64,000 nt of DNA from Tetragonia tetragonoides (Eukaryota; Streptophyta; Magnoliopsida; Caryophyllales; Aizoaceae), in the NCBI GenBank assembly GCA_038025085.1, contig CM076146.1:24002501-24066500 (forward strand). Reading direction: 5' to 3'. The translations under genes and the position numbers were made by a program. The notes below the pieces were generated by a model. That model ran no database searches, was not told the DNA's origin, and saw only the letters and a program-made list of their open reading frames with translations. Within the stretch, counting starts at the first letter, position 1. The number at the start of each line of letters is the position of its first letter. This document shows, one piece after another, positions 37,130-52,220 of the stretch.

Positions 37130-40100
37130 CCAAGGATGTTTACAAGTACAAACAAGCTTCAACTCAAGCTTTTGAATGCATTTATGCTTTTTAAAAGCTC
37201 ATACGGGTAGGGTGAAAGAGATTTGAGTTCTTTTGTGTTGTATATTAAGAGAAGGATCCAAAAACATTGTGTACATTCATTTGAGTGTGAAACTATACCT
37301 AGGATGTTTACAGTTACAAACAAGCTTCAACTCAAGCTTTTGAATGTATTTAAGCATTTTAAAAGCTCATACGAGTAGGGTGAAAGAGATTTGAGTTCTT
37401 TTGTGTTGTATATTAAGAGAAAGCATCCAAATACGTTGTTTGCATTCATTTGAGTGTGAAACTATACCTAGGATGTTTACAAGTACAAACAAGCTTCAAC
37501 TCAAGCTTTTGAATGCATTTATGCTTTTTAAAAGCTCATACGAGTAGGGTGAAAGAGATTTGAGTTCTTTTGTGTTGTATATTAAGAGAAAGCATCCAAA
37601 AACATTGTGTACATTCATTTGAGTGTGAAACTATACCTAGGATGTTTACAGTTACAAACAAGCTTCAACTCAAGCTTTTGAATGTATTTACGCATTTTAA
37701 AAGCTCATACGAGTAGGGTAAAAGAGATTTGAGTTCTTTTGTGTTGTATATTAAGAGAAAGCATCCAAATACTTTGTGTACATTCATTTGAGTGTGAAAC
37801 TATACCTAGGATGTTTACAGTTACAAACAAGCTTCAACTCAAGCTTTTGAATGCATTTACGCGTTTTAAAAGCTCATACGAGTAGGGTGAAAGAGATTTG
37901 AGTTCTTTTGTGTTGTATATTAAGAGAAAGCATCCAAATACGTTGTTTGCATTCATTTGAGTGTGAAACTACACCTAGGATGTTTACAGTTACAAACAAG
38001 CTTCAACTCAAGCTTTTGAATGCATTTATGCTTTTTAAAAGCTCATACGAGTAGGGTAAAAGAGATTTGAGTTCTTTTGTGTTGTATATTAAGAGAAAGC
38101 ATCCAAATACGTTGTTTGCATTCATTTGAGTGTGAAACTATACCCAGGATGTTTACAGTTACAAACAAGCTTCAACTCAAGCTTTTGAATGCATTTACGC
38201 GTTTTAAAAGCTCATACGAGTAGGGTGAAAGAGATTTGAGTTCTTTTGTGTTGTATATTAAGAGAAAGCATCCAAATACGTTGTTTGCTTTCATTTGAGT
38301 GTGAAACTACACCTAGGATGTTTACAGTTACAAACAAGCTTCAACTCAAGCTTTTGAATGCATTTATGCTTTTTAAAAGCTCATACGAGTAGGGTAAAAG
38401 AGATTTGAGTACTTTTGTGTTGTATATTAAGAGAAAGCATCCAAATACGTTGTTTGCATTCATTTGAGTGTGAAACTATACCCAGGATGTTTACAGTTAC
38501 AAACAAGCTTCAACTCAAGCTTTTGAATGCATTTACGCGTTTTAAAAGCTCATACGAGTAGGGTAAAAGAGATTTGGGTTCTTTTGTGTTGTATATTAAG
38601 AGAAAGCATCCAAATACTTTGTGTACATTCATTTGAGTGTGAAACTATACCTAGGATGTTTACAAGTACAAACAAGCTTCAACTCAAGCTTTTGAATGCA
38701 TTTATGCTTTTTAAAAGCTCATACGAGTAGGGTGAAAGAGATTTGAGTTCTTTTGTGTTGTATATTAAGAGAAGCATCCAAAACCATTGTGTACATTCAT
38801 TTGAGTGTGAAACTATACCTAGGATGTTTACAGTTACAAACAAGCTTCAACTCAAGCTTTTGAATGTATTTACGCATTTTAGAAGCTCATACGAGTAGGG
38901 TAAAAGAGATTTGAGTTCTTTTGTGTTGTATATTAAGAGAAAGCATCCAAATACTTTGTGTACATTCATTTGAGTGTGAAACTATACCAAGGATGTTTAC
39001 AAGTACAAACAAGCTTCAACTCAAGCTTTTGAATGCATTTATGCTTTTTAAAAGCTCATACGGGTAGGGTGAAAGAGATTTGAGTTCTTTTGTGTTGTAT
39101 ATTAAGAGAAGCATCCAAAAACATTGTGTACATTCATTTGAGTGTGAAACTATACCTAGGATGTTTACAGTTACAAACAAGCTTCAACTCAAGCTTTTGA
39201 ATGTATTTAAGCATTTTAAAAGCTCATACGAGTAGGGTGAAAGAGATTTGAGTTCTTTTGCGTTGTATATTAAGAGAAAGCATCCAAATACGTTGTTTGC
39301 ATTCATTTGAGTGTGAAACTACACCTAGGATGTTTACAGTTACAAACAAGCTTCAACTCAAGCTTTTGAATGCATTTATGCTTTTTAAAAGCTCATACGA
39401 GTAGGGTGAAAGAGATTTGAGTTCTTTTGTGTTGTATATTAAGAGAAAGCATCCAAATACTGTGTTTGTATTCATTTGAGTGTGAAACTACACCTAGGAT
39501 GTTTACAAGTACATACAAGCTTCAACTCAACCATTTGAATGTATTTACGCATTTTAAAAGCTCATACGAGTAGGGTGAAAGAGATTTGAGTTCTTTTGTG
39601 TTGTATATTAAGAGAAAGCATCCAAATACTGTGTTTGTATTCATTTGAGTGTGAAACTACACCTAGGATGTTTACAAGTACAAAGAAGCTTCAACTCAAG
39701 CTTTTGAATTTATTTACGCATTTTAAAAGCTCTTACGAGTAGGGTGAAAGAGATTTGAGTTCTTTTGTGTTGTATATTAAGAGAAAGCATCCAAATACGT
39801 TGTTTGCAATCATTTGAGTGTGAAACTATACCTAGGATGTTTACAGTTACAAACAAGCTTCAACTCAAGCTTTTGAATGCATTTACGCGTTTTAAAAGCT
39901 CATACGAGTAGGTTAAAAGAGATTTGAGTTCTTTTGTGTTGTATATTAAGAGAAAGCATCCAAATACGTTGTTTGCATTCATTTGAGTGTGAAACTATAC
40001 CCAGGATGTTTACAGTTACAAACAAGCTTCAACTCAAGGTTTTGAATGCATTTACGCGTTTTAAAAGCTCATACGAGTAGGGTAAAAGAGATTTGAGTTC

Positions 40101-43100
40101 TTTTGTGTTGTATATTAAGAGAAAGCTTCCAAATACTTTGTGTACATTCATTTGAGTGTGAAACTATACCTAGGATGTTTACAGTTACAAACAAGCTTCA
40201 ACTCAAGCTTTTGAATGCATTTACGCGTTTTAAAAGCTCATACGAGTAGGGTAAAAGAGATTTGAGTTCTTTTGTGTTGTATATTAAGAGAAGCATCCAA
40301 AAACATTGTGTACATTCATTTGAGTGTGAAACTATACCTAGGATGTTTACAGTTACAAACAAGCTTCAACTCAAGCTTTTGAATGTATTTACGCATTTTA
40401 GAAGCTCATACGAGTAGGGTAAAAGAGATTTGAGTTCTTTTGTGTTGTATATTAAGAGAAAGCTTCCAAATACTTTGTGTACATTCATTTGAGTGTGAAA
40501 CTATACCCAGGATGTTTACAGTTACAAACAAGCTTCAACTCAAGCTTTTGAATGCATTTACGCGTTTTAAAAGCTCATACGAGTAGGGTAAAAGAGATTT
40601 GGGTTCTTTTGTGTTGTATATTAAGAGAAAGCTTCCAAATACTTTGTGTACATTCATTTGAGTGTGAAACTATACCTAGGATGTTTACAGTTACAAACAA
40701 GCTTCAACTCAAGCTTTTGAATGCATTTACGCGTTTTAAAAGCTCATACGAGTAGGGTAAAAGAGATTTGAGTTCTTTTGTGTTGTATATTAAGAGAAAG
40801 CATCCAAATACGTTGTTTGCATTCATTTGAGTGTGAAACTACACCTAGGATTTTTACAGTTACAAACAAGCTTCAACTCAAGCTTTTGAATGCATTTACG
40901 CGTTTTAAAAGCTCATACGAGTAGGGTAAAAGAGATTTGAGTTCTTTTGTGTTGTATATTAAGAGAAAGCATCCAAATACTTTGTGTACATTCATTTGAG
41001 TGTGAAACTTTACCTAGGATGTTTACAAATACAAACAAGCTTCAACTCAAGCTTTTGAATGCATTTATGCTTTTTAAAAGCTCATACGAGTAGGGTGAAA
41101 GAGATTTGAGTTCTTTTGTGTTGTATATTAAGAGAAGCATCCAAAAACATTGTGTACATTCATTTGAGTGTGAAACTATACCTAGGATGTTTACAGTTAC
41201 AAACAAGCTTCAACTCAAGCTTTTGAATGTATTTACGCATTTTAGAAGCTCATACGAGTAGGGTAAAAGAGATTTGAGTTCTTTTGTGTTGTATATTAAG
41301 AGAAAGCATCCAAATACTTTGTGTACATTCATTTGAGTGTGAAACTATACCTAGGATGTTTACAGTTACAAACAAGCTTCAACTCAAGCTTTTGAATGCA
41401 TTTACGCGTTTTAAAAGCTCATACGAGTAGGGTAAAAGAGATTTGAGTTCTTTTGTGTTGTATATTAAGAGAAGCATCCAAAAACATTGTGTACATTCAT
41501 TTGAGTGTGAAACTATACCTAGGATGTTTACAGTTACAAACAAGCTTCAACTCAAGCTTTTGAATGCATTTACGCATTTTAGAAGCTCATACGAGTAGGG
41601 TAAAAGAGATTTGAGTTCTTTTGTGTTGTATATTAAGAGAAAGCTTCCAAATACTTTGTGTACATTCATTTGAGTGTGAAACTATACCTACGATGTTTAC
41701 AGTTACAAACAAGCTTCAACTCAAGCTTTTGAATGTATTTACGCATTTTAAAAGCTCATAGGAGTAGGGTAAAAGAGATTTGAGTTCTTTTGTGTTGTAT
41801 ATTAAGAGAAAGCATCCAAATACTTTGTGTACATTCATTTGAGTGTGAAACTATAGCTAGGATGTTTACAGTTACAAACTAGCTTCAACTCAAGCTTTTG
41901 AATGCATTTACGCGTTTTAAAAGCTCATACGAGTAGGGTGAAAGAGATTTGAGTTCTTTTGTGTTGTATATTAAGAGAAAGCATCCAAATACGTTGTTTG
42001 CATTCATTTGAGTGTGAAACTACACCTAGGATGTTTACAGTTACAAACAAGCTTCAACTCAAGCTTTTGAATGCATTTATGCTTTTTAAAAGCTCATACG
42101 AGTAGGGTAAAAGAGATTTGAGTTCTTTTGTGTTGTATATTAAGAGAAAGCATCCAAATACGTTGTTTGCATTCATTTGAGTGTGAAACTATACCCAGGA
42201 TGTTTACAGTTACAAACAAGCTTCAACTCAAGCTTTTGAATGCATTTACGCGTTTTAAAAGCTCATACGAGTAGGGTGAAAGAGATTTGAGTTCTTTTGT
42301 GTTGTATATTAAGAGAAAGCATCCAAATACGTTGTTTGCTTTCATTTGAGTGTGAAACTACACCTAGGATGTTTACAGTTACAAACAAGCTTCAACTCAA
42401 GCTTTTGAATGCATTTATGCTTTTTAAAAGCTCATACGAGTAGGGTAAAAGAGATTTGAGTTCTTTTGTGTTGTATATTAAGAGAAAGCATCCAAATACG
42501 TTGTTTGCATTCATTTGAGTGTGAAACTATACCCAGGATGTTTACAGTTACAAACAAGCTTCAACTCAAGCTTTTGAATGCATTTACGCGTTTTAAAAGC
42601 TCATACGAGTAGGGTAAAAGAGATTTGGGTTCTTTTGTGTTGTATATTAAGAGAAAGCTTCCAAATACTTTGTGTACATTCATTTGAGTGTGAAACTATA
42701 CCTAGGATGTTTACAGTTACAAACAAGCTTCAACTCAAGCTTTTGAATGCATTTACGCGTTTTAAAAGCTCATACGAGTAGGGTAAAAGAGATTTGAGGT
42801 CTTTTGTGTTGTATATTAAGAGAAAGCATCCAAATACGTTGTTTGCATTCATTTGAGTGTGAAACTACACCTAGGATTTTTACAGTTACAAACAAGCTTC
42901 AACTCAAGCTTTTGAATGCATTTACGCGTTTTAAAAGCTCATACGAGTAGGGTAAAAGAGATTTGAGTTCTTTTGTGTTGTATATTAAGAGAAAGCATCC
43001 AAATACTTTGTGTACATTCATTTGAGTGTGAAACTATACCTAGGATGTTTACAGTTACAGACAAGCTTCAACTCAAGCTTTTGAATGCATTTACGCGTTT

Positions 43101-46100
43101 TAAAAGCTCATACGAGTAGGGTAAAAGAGATTTGAGTTCTTTTGTGTTGTATATTAAGAGAAAGCTTCCAAATACTTTGTGTACATTCATTTGAGTGTGA
43201 AACTATACCTAGGATGTTTACAGTTACAAACAAGCTTCAACTCAAGCTTTTGAATGCATTTACGCGTTTTAAAAGCTCATACGAGTAGGGTAAAAGAGAT
43301 TTGAGTTCTTTTGTGTTGTATATTAAGAGAAAGCATCCAAATACGTTGTTTGCATTCATTTGAGTGTGAAACTACACCTAGGATTTTTACAGTTACAAAC
43401 AAGCTTCAACTCAAGCTTTTGAATGCATTTACGCGTTTTAAAAGCTCATACGAGTAGGGTAAAAGAGATTTGAGTTCTTTTGTGTTGTATATTAAGAGAA
43501 AGCATCCAAATACTTTGTGTACATTCATTTGAGTGTGAAACTATACCTAGGATGTTTACAAGTACAAACAAGCTTCAACTCAAGCTTTTGAATGCATTTA
43601 TGCTTTTTAAAAGCTCATACGAGTAGGGTGAAAGAGATTTGAGTTCTTTTGTGTTGTATATTAAGAGAAGCATCCAAAAACATTGTGTACATTCATTTGA
43701 GTGTGAAACTATACCTAGGATGTTTACAGTTACAAACAAGCTTCAACTCAAGCTTTTGAATGTATTTACGCATTTTAGAAGCTCATACGAGTAGGGTAAA
43801 AGAGATTTGAGTTCTTTTGTGTTGTATATTAAGAGAAAGCATCCAAATACTTTGTGTACATTCATTTGAGTGTGAAACTATACCAAGGATGTTTACAAGT
43901 ACAAACAAGCTTCAACTCAAGCTTTTGAATGCATTTATGCTTTTTAAAAGCTCATACGGGTAGGGTGAAAGAGATTTGAGTTCTTTTGTGTTGTATATTA
44001 AGAGAAGCATCCAAAAACATTGTGTACATTCATTTGAGTGTGAAACTATACCTAGGATGTTTACAGTTACAAACAAGCTTCAACTCAAGCTTTTGAATGT
44101 ATTTAAGCATTTTAAAAGCTCATACGAGTAGGGTGAAAGAGATTTGAGTTCTTTTGCGTTGTATATTAAGAGAAAGCATCCAAATACGTTGTTTGCATTC
44201 ATTTGAGTGTGAAACTACACCTAGGATGTTTACAGTTACAAACAAGCTTCAACTCAAGCTTTTGAATGCATTTATGCTTTTTAAAAGCTCATACGAGTAG
44301 GGTGAAAGAGATTTGAGTTCTTTTGTGTTGTATATTAAGAGAAAGCATCCAAATACTGTGTTTGTATTCATTTGAGTGTGAAACTACACCTAGGATGTTT
44401 ACAAGTACATACAAGCTTCAACTCAACCATTTAAATGTATTTACGCATTTTAAAAGCTCATACGAGTAGGGTGAAAGAGATTTGAGTTCTTTTGTGTTGT
44501 ATATTAAGAGAAAGCATCCAAATACTTTGTGTACATTCATTTGAGTGTCAAAACTATAACTAGGATGTTTACAAGTACAAACAAGCTTCAACTCAAGCTT
44601 TTGAATGTATTTATGCATTTTAAAAGCTCTTACGAGTAGGGTGAAAGAGATTTGAGTTCTTTTGTGTTGTATATTAAGAGAAAGCATCCAAATACGTTGT
44701 TTGCAATCATTTGAGTGTGAAACTATACCTAGGATGTTTACAGTTACAAACAAGCTTCAACTCAAGCTTTTGAATGCATTTACGCGTTTTAAAAGCTCAT
44801 ACGAGTAGGGTAAAAGAGATTTGAGTTCTTTTGTGTTGTATATTAAGAGAAGCATCCAAAAACATTGTGTACATTCATTTGAGTGTGAAACTATACCTAG
44901 GATGTTTACAGTTACAAACAAGCTTCAACTCAAGCTTTTGAATGCATTTACGCGTTTTAAAAGCTCATACGAGTAGGGTAAAAGAGATTTGAGTTCTTTT
45001 GTGTTGTATATTAAGAGAAAGCATCCAAATACTTTGTGTACATTCATTTGAGTGTGAAACTATACCTAGGATGTTTACAAGTACAAACAAGCTTCAACTC
45101 AAGCTTTTGAATGTATTTACGCATTTTAAAAGCTCTTACGAGTAGGGTGAAAGAGATTTGAGTTCTTTTGTGTTGTATATTAAGAGAAAGCATCCAAATA
45201 CGTTGTTTGCAATCATTTGAGTGTGAAACTATACCTAGGATGTTTACAGTTACAAACAAGCTTCAACTCAAGCTTTTGAATGCATTTACGCGTTTTAAAA
45301 GCTCATACGAGTAGGGTAAAAGAGATTTGAGTTCTTTTGTGTTGTATATTAAGAGAAGCATCCAAAAACATTGTGTACATTCATTTGAGTGTGAAACTAT
45401 ACCTAGGATGTTTACAGTTACAAACAAGCTTCAACTCAAGCTTTTGAATGCATTTACGCGTTTTAAAAGCTCATACGAGTAGGGTAAAAGAGATTTGAGT
45501 TCTTTTGTGTTGTATATTAAGAGAAAGCATCCAAATACTTTGTGTACATTCATTTGAGTGTGAAACTATACCTAGGATGTTTACAAGTACAAACAAGCTT
45601 CAACTCAAGCTTTTGAATGCATTTATGCTTTTTAAAAGCTCATACGAGTAGGGTGAAAGAGATTTGAGTTCTTTTGTGTTGTATATTAAGAGAAGCATCC
45701 AAAAACATTGTGTACATTCATTTGAGTGTGAAACTATACCTAGGATGTTTACAAACAAGCTTCAACTCAAGCTTTTGAATGTATTTACGCATTTTAGAAG
45801 CTCATACGAGTAGGGTAAAAGAGATTTGAGTTCTTTTGTGTTGTATATTAAGAGAAAGCATCCAAATACGTTGTTTGCAATCATTTGAGTGTGAAACTAT
45901 ACCTAGGATGTTTACAGTTACAAACAAGCTTCAACTCAAGCTTTTGAATGCATTTACGCGTTTTAAAACCTCATACGAGCAGGGTGAAAGAGATTTTTGT
46001 TCTTTTGTGTTGTATATTAAGAGAAAGCATCCAAATACTTTGTGTACATTCATTTGAGTGTGAAACTATACCTAGGATGTTTACAGTTCCAAACAAGCTT

Positions 46101-48400
46101 CAACTCAAGCTTTTGAATGCATTTACGCGTTTTAAAAGCTCATACGAGTAGGGTAAAAGAGATTTGAGTTCTTTTGTGTTGTATATTAAGAGAAAGCATC
46201 CAAATATTTTGTGTACATTCATTTGAGTGTGAAACTATGCCTACGATGTTTACATTTACGAACAAGCTTCAACTCAAGCTTTTGAATGTATTTAAGCATT
46301 TTAAAAGCTCATACGAGTAGGGTAAAAGAGATTTGAGTTCTTTTGTGTTGTATATTAAGAGAAAGCATCCAAATACTTTGTGTACATTCATTTGAGTGTG
46401 AAACTATACCTACGATGTTTACATTTACAAACAAGCTTCAACTCAAGCTTTTGAATGCATTTACGCGTTTTAAAAGCTCATACGAGCAGGGTGAAAGAGA
46501 TTTTTGTTCTTTTGTGTTGTATATTAAGAGAAAGCATCCAAATACGTTTTTTGCAATCATTTGAGTGTGAAACTATACCTAGGATGTTTACAGTTACAAA
46601 CAAGCTTCAACTCAAGCTTTTAAATGCATTTACGCGTTTTAAAAGCTCATACGAGTAGGGTAAAAGAGATTTGAGTTCTTTTGTGTTGTATATTAAGAGA
46701 AAGCATCCAAATACTTTGTGTACATTCATTTGAGTGTGAAACTATACCTAGGATGTTTACAAGTACAAACAAGCTTCAACTCAAGCTTTTGAATGCATTT
46801 ATGCTTTTTAAAAGCTCATACGAGTAGGGTGAAAGAGATTTGAGTTCTTTTGTGTTGTATATTAAGAGAAGCATCCAAAAACATTGTGTACATTCATTTG
46901 AGTGTGAAACTATACCTAGGATGTTTACAGTTAAAAACAAGCTTCAACTCAAGCTTTTGAATGTATTTACGCATTTTAGAAGCTCATACGAGTAGGGTAA
47001 AAGAGATTTGAGTTCTTTTGTGTTGTATATTAAGAGAAAGCATCCAAATACTTTGTGTACATTCATTTGAGTGTGAAACTATACCAAGGATGTTTACAAG
47101 TACAAACAAGCTTCAACTCAAGCTTTTGAATGCATTTATGCTTTTTAAAAGCTCATACGGGTAGGGTGAAAGAGATTTGAGTTCTTTTGTGTTGTATATT
47201 AAGAGAAGCATCCAAAAACATTGTGTACATTCATTTGAGTGTGAAACTATATCTAGGATGTTTACAGTTACAAACAAGCTTCAACTCAAGCTTTTGAATG
47301 TATTTAAGCATTTTAAAAGCTCATACGAGTAGGGTGAAAGAGATTTGAGTTCTTTTGTGTTGTATATTAAGAGAAAGCATCCAAATACGTTGTTTGCATT
47401 CAGTTGAGTGTGAAACTACACCTAGGATGTTTACAGTTTCAAACAAGCTTCAACTCAAGCTTTTGAATGCATTTATGCTTTTTAAAAGCTCATACGAGTA
47501 GGGTGAAAGAGATTTGAGTTCTTTTGTGTTGTATATTAAGAGAAAGCATCCAAATACTGTGTTTGTATTCATTTGAGTGTGAAACTACACCTAGGATGTT
47601 TACAAGTACAAACAAGCTTCAACTCAACCTTTTGAATGTATTTACGCATTTTAAAAGCTCATACGAGTAGGGTGAAAGAGATTTGAGTTCTTTTGTGTTG
47701 TATATTAAGAGAAAGCATCCAAATACTGTGTTTGTATTCATTTGAGTGTGAAACTACACCTAGGATGTTTACAAGTACAAACAAGCTTCAACTCAAGCTT
47801 TTGAATGTATTTACGCATTTTAAAAGCTCTTACGAGTAGGGTGAAAGAGATTTGAGTTCTTTTGTGTTGTATATTAAGAGAAAGCATCCAAATACGTTGT
47901 TTGCAATCATTTGAGTGTGAAACTATACCTAGGATGTTTACAGTTACAAACAAGCTTCAACTCAAGCTTTTGAATGCATTTACGCGTTTTAAAAGCTCAT
48001 ACGAGTAGGTTAAAAGAGATTTGAGTTCTTTTGTGTTGTATATTAAGAGAAAGCATCCAAATACGTTGTTTGCATTCATTTGAGTGTGAAACTATACCCA
48101 GGATGTTTACAGTTACAAACAAGCTTCAACTCAAGGTTTTGAATGCATTTACGCGTTTTAAAAGCTCATACGAGTAGGGTAAAAGAGATTTGAGTTCTTT
48201 TGTGTTGTATATTAAGAGAAAGCTTCCAAATACTTTGTGTACATTCATTTGAGTGTGAAACTATACCTAGGATGTTTACAGTTACAAACAAGCTTCAACT
48301 CAAGCTTTTGAATGCATTTACGCGTTTTAAAAGCTCATACGAGTAGGGTAAAAGAGATTTGAGTTCTTTTGTGTTGTATATTAAGAGAAGCATCCAAAAA
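37130..48400 (+). repeat. Satellite subfamily domain with four dispersed copies of one block
   Basis: A three-monomer signature, accaagga, then acgggtaggg, then the 1-bp-deleted gagaagcatcc with aaaaacattg, occurs at 37130 (with gagaaggatcc), 38986, 43882 and 47083; the spacings are 1856, 4896 and 3201 bp. The 168-bp gagaagcatcc monomer is found only within about 37.2-48.4 kb. A related block with agatttgggttc recurs at about 38571, 40596 and 42622 (2025-2026-bp step, 12-mer), and ttgtttgctttc recurs at 38281 and 42332. This domain has been homogenised separately from the rest of the array. Confidence 0.82.
45687..45848 (+). repeat. Short satellite monomer (162 bp)
   Basis: A 6-bp deletion turns gatgtttacagttacaaac into gatgtttacaaac, removing one of two ttac-containing units, in a monomer that also has the 1-bp gagaagc deletion. 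Neighbours are normal in length. Confidence 0.85.
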
Positions 48401-50169
48401 CATCGTGTACATTCATTTGAGTGTGAAACTATACCTGAGATGTTTACAGTTACAAACAAGCTTCAACTCAAGCTTTTGAATGTATTTACGCATTTTAGAA
48501 GCTCATACGAGTAGGGTAAAAGAGATTTGAGTTCTTTTGTGTTGTATATTAAGAGAAAGCTTCCAAATACTTTGTGTACATTCATTTGAGTGTGAAACTA
48601 TACCTAGGATGTTTACAGTTCCAAACAAGCTTCAACTCAAGCTTTTGAATGCATTTACGCGTTTTAAAAGCTCATACGAGTAGGGTAAAAGAGATTTGAG
48701 TTCTTTTGTGTTGTATATTAAGAGAAAGCATCCAAATACTTTGTGTACATTCATTTGAGTGTGAAACTATGCCTACGATGTTTACATTTACAAACAAGCT
48801 TCAACTCAAGCTTTTGAATGTATTTAAGCATTTTAAAAGCTCATACGAGTAGGGTAAAAGAGATTTGAGTTCTTTTGTGTTGTATATTAAGAGAAAGCAT
48901 CCAAATACTTTGTGTACATTCATTTGAGTGTGAAACTACACCTACGATGTTTACATTTACAAACAAGCTTCAACTCAAGCTTTTGAATGCATTTACGCGT
49001 TTTAAAAGCTCATACGAGCAGGGTGAAAGAGATTTTTGTTCTTTTGTGTTGTATATTAAGAGAAAGCATCCAAATACGTTGTTTGCAATCATTTGAGTGT
49101 GAAACTATACCTAGGATGTTTACAGTTACAAACAAGCTTCAACTCAAGCTTTTGAATGCATTTACGCGTTTTAAAAGCTCATACGAGTAGGGTAAAAGAG
49201 ATTTGAGTTCTTTTGTGTTGTATATTAAGAGAAAGCATCCAAATACGTTGTTTGAATTCATTTGAGTGTGAAACTATACCCAGGATGTTTACAGTTACAG
49301 ACAAGCTTCAACTCAAGCTTTTGAATGCATTTACGCGTTTTAAAAGCTCATACGAGTAGGGTAAAAGAGATTTGAGTTCTTTTGTATTGTATATTAAGAG
49401 AAAGCTTCCAAATACTTTGTGTACATTCATTTGAGTGTGAAACTATACCTAGGATGTTTACAGTTACAAACAAGCTTCAACTCAAGCTTTTGAATGCATT
49501 TACGCGTTTTAAAAGCTCATACGGGTAGGGTAAAAGAGATTTGAGTTCTTTTGTGTTGTATATTAAGAGAAAGCATCCAAATACGTTGTTTGCATTCATT
49601 TGAGTGTGAAACTACACCTAGGATTTTTACAGTTACAAACAAGCTTCAACTCAAGCTTTTGAATGCATTTATGCTTTTTAAAAGCTCATACGAGTAGGGT
49701 GAAAGAGATTTGAGTTCTTTTGTGTTGTATATTAAGAGAAAGCATCCAAATACTATGTTTGCATTCATTTGAGTGTGAAACTACACCTAGGATGTTTACA
49801 AGTACAAACAAGCTTCAACTCAAGCTTTTGAATGTATTTACGCGTTTTAACAGCTCTTACGACTAGGGTAATAGAAATTGAGTTCTTTTGTGTTGTATAT
49901 TAAGAGAAAGCATCCAAATACTTTGTTTGTATTCATTTGAGTGTGAAACTACACCTAGGATGTTTACAAGTACAAACAAGCTTCAACTCAAGCTTTTGAA
50001 TGTATTTACGCATTTTAAAACCTCATACGAGTAGGGTAAAAGAGATTTGAGTTCTTTTGTGTTGTATATTAAGAGAAAGCTTCCAAATACTTTGTGTACA
50101 TTCATTTGAGTGTGATACTATACCTAGGATGTTTACAGTTACAAACAAGCTTTAACTCAAGCTTTTGAA

Positions 50170-52220
50170 TGCATTTACGCGTTTTAAAAGCTCATACGAG
50201 TAGGGTAAAAGAGATTTGAGTTCTTTTGTGTTGTATATTAAGAGAAAGCATCCAAATACATTGTTTGCATTCATTTGAGTGTGAAACTACACCTAGGATT
50301 TTTACAGTTACAAACAAGCTTCAACTCAAGCTTTTGAATGCATTTATGCTTTTTAAAAGCTCATACGAGTAGGGTGAAAGAGATTTGAGTTCTTTTGTGT
50401 TGTATATTAAGAGAAAGCATCCAAATACTATGTTTGCATTCATTTGAGTGTGAAACTACACCTAGGATGTTTATAAGTACAAACAAGCTTCAACTCAAGC
50501 TTTTGAATGTATTTACGCGTTTTAACAGCTCTTACGACTAGGGTAATAGAAATTGAGTTCTTTTGTGTTGTATATTAATAGAAAGCATCCAAATACTTTG
50601 TTTGTATTCATTTGAGTGTGAAACTACACCTAGGATGTTTACAAGTACAAACAAGCTTCAACTCAAGCTTTTGAATGTATTTACGCATTTTAAAAGCTCA
50701 TACGAGTAGGGTGAAAGAGATTTGAGTTCTTTTGTGTTGTATATTAAGAGAAAGCATCCAAATACTGTGTTTGTATTCATTTGAGTGTGAAACTACACCT
50801 AGGATGTTTACAAGTACAAACAAGCTTCAACTCAAGCTTTTGAAAGCATTTATGCTTTTTAAAAGCTCATACGTGTAGGGTGAAAGAGATTTGAGTTCTT
50901 TTGTGTTGTATATTAAGAGAAAGCATCCAAATACTGTGTTTGTATTCATTTGCGTGTGAAACTACACCTAGGATGTTTACAAGTACAAACAAGCTTCAAC
51001 TCAACCTTTTGAATGTATTTACGCATTTTAAAAGCTCATACGAGTAGGGTGAAAGAGATTTGAGGTCTTTTGTGTTGTATATTAAGAGAAAGCATCCAAA
51101 TACTGTGTTTGTATTCATTTGAGTGTGAAACTACACCTAGGATGTTTACAAGTACAAACAAGCTTCAACTCAAGCTTTTGAATGTATTTACGCATTTTAA
51201 AAGCTCTTACGAGTAGGGTGAAAGAGATTTGAGTTCTTTTGTGTTGTATATTAAGAGAAAGCATCCAAATACGTTGTTTGCAATCATTTGAGTGTGAAAC
51301 TATACCTAGGATGTTTACAGTTACAAACAAGCTTCAACTCAAGCTTTTGAATGCATTTACGCGTTTTAAAAGCTCATACGAGTAGGGTAAAAGAGATTTG
51401 AGTTCTTTTGTGTTGTATATTATGAGAAAGCATCCAAATACGTTGTTTGCATTCATTTGAGTGTGAAACTATACCCAGGATGTTTACAGTTACAGACAAG
51501 CTTCAACTCAAGCTTTTTAATGCATTTATGCGTTTTAAAAGCTCATACGAGTAGGGTAAAAGAGATTTGAGTTCTTTTGTATTGTATATTAAGAGAAAGC
51601 TTCCAAATACTTTGTGTACATTCATTTGAGTGTGAAACTATACCTAGGATGTTTACAGTTACAAACAAGCTTCAACTCAAGCTTTTGAATGCATTTACGC
51701 GTTTTAAAAGCTCATACGAGTAGGGTAAAAGAGATTTGAGTTCTTTTGTGTTGTATATTAAGAGAAAGCATCCAAATACGTTGTTTGCATTCATTTGAGT
51801 GTGAAACTAATCCTAGGATTTTTACAGTTACAAACAAGCTTCAACTCAAGCTTTTGAATGCATTTATGCTTTTTAAAAGCTCATACGAGTAGGGTGAAAG
51901 AGATTTGAGTTCTTTTGTGTTGTATATTAAGTGAAAGCATCCAAATACTATGTTTGCATTCATTTGAGTGTGAAACTACACCTAGGATGTTTACAAGTAC
52001 AAACAAGCTTCAACTCAAGCTTTTGAATGTATTTACGCGTTTTAACAGCTCTTACGACTAGGGTAATAGAAATTGAGTTCTTTTGTGTTGTATATTAATA
52101 GAAAGCATCCAAATACTTTGTTTGTATTCATTTGAGTGTGAAACTACACCTAGGATGTTTACAAGTACAAACAAGCTTCAACTCAAGCTTTTGAATGTAT
52201 TTACGCATTTTAAAAGCTCA
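50170..52220 (+). repeat. Higher-order duplication with 1520-bp step (9-mer)
   Basis: About 50170-50700 recurs at about 51690-52220. The diagnostic shared change is tatattaatagaaagc (50571 and 52091), preceded in both by gatttttacagtt, actatgtttgc and gggtaatagaaattg monomers. A second register of the same region, gtgatactatacc at 50114 and 52309, gives a 13-mer spacing of 2195 bp. Confidence 0.78.
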
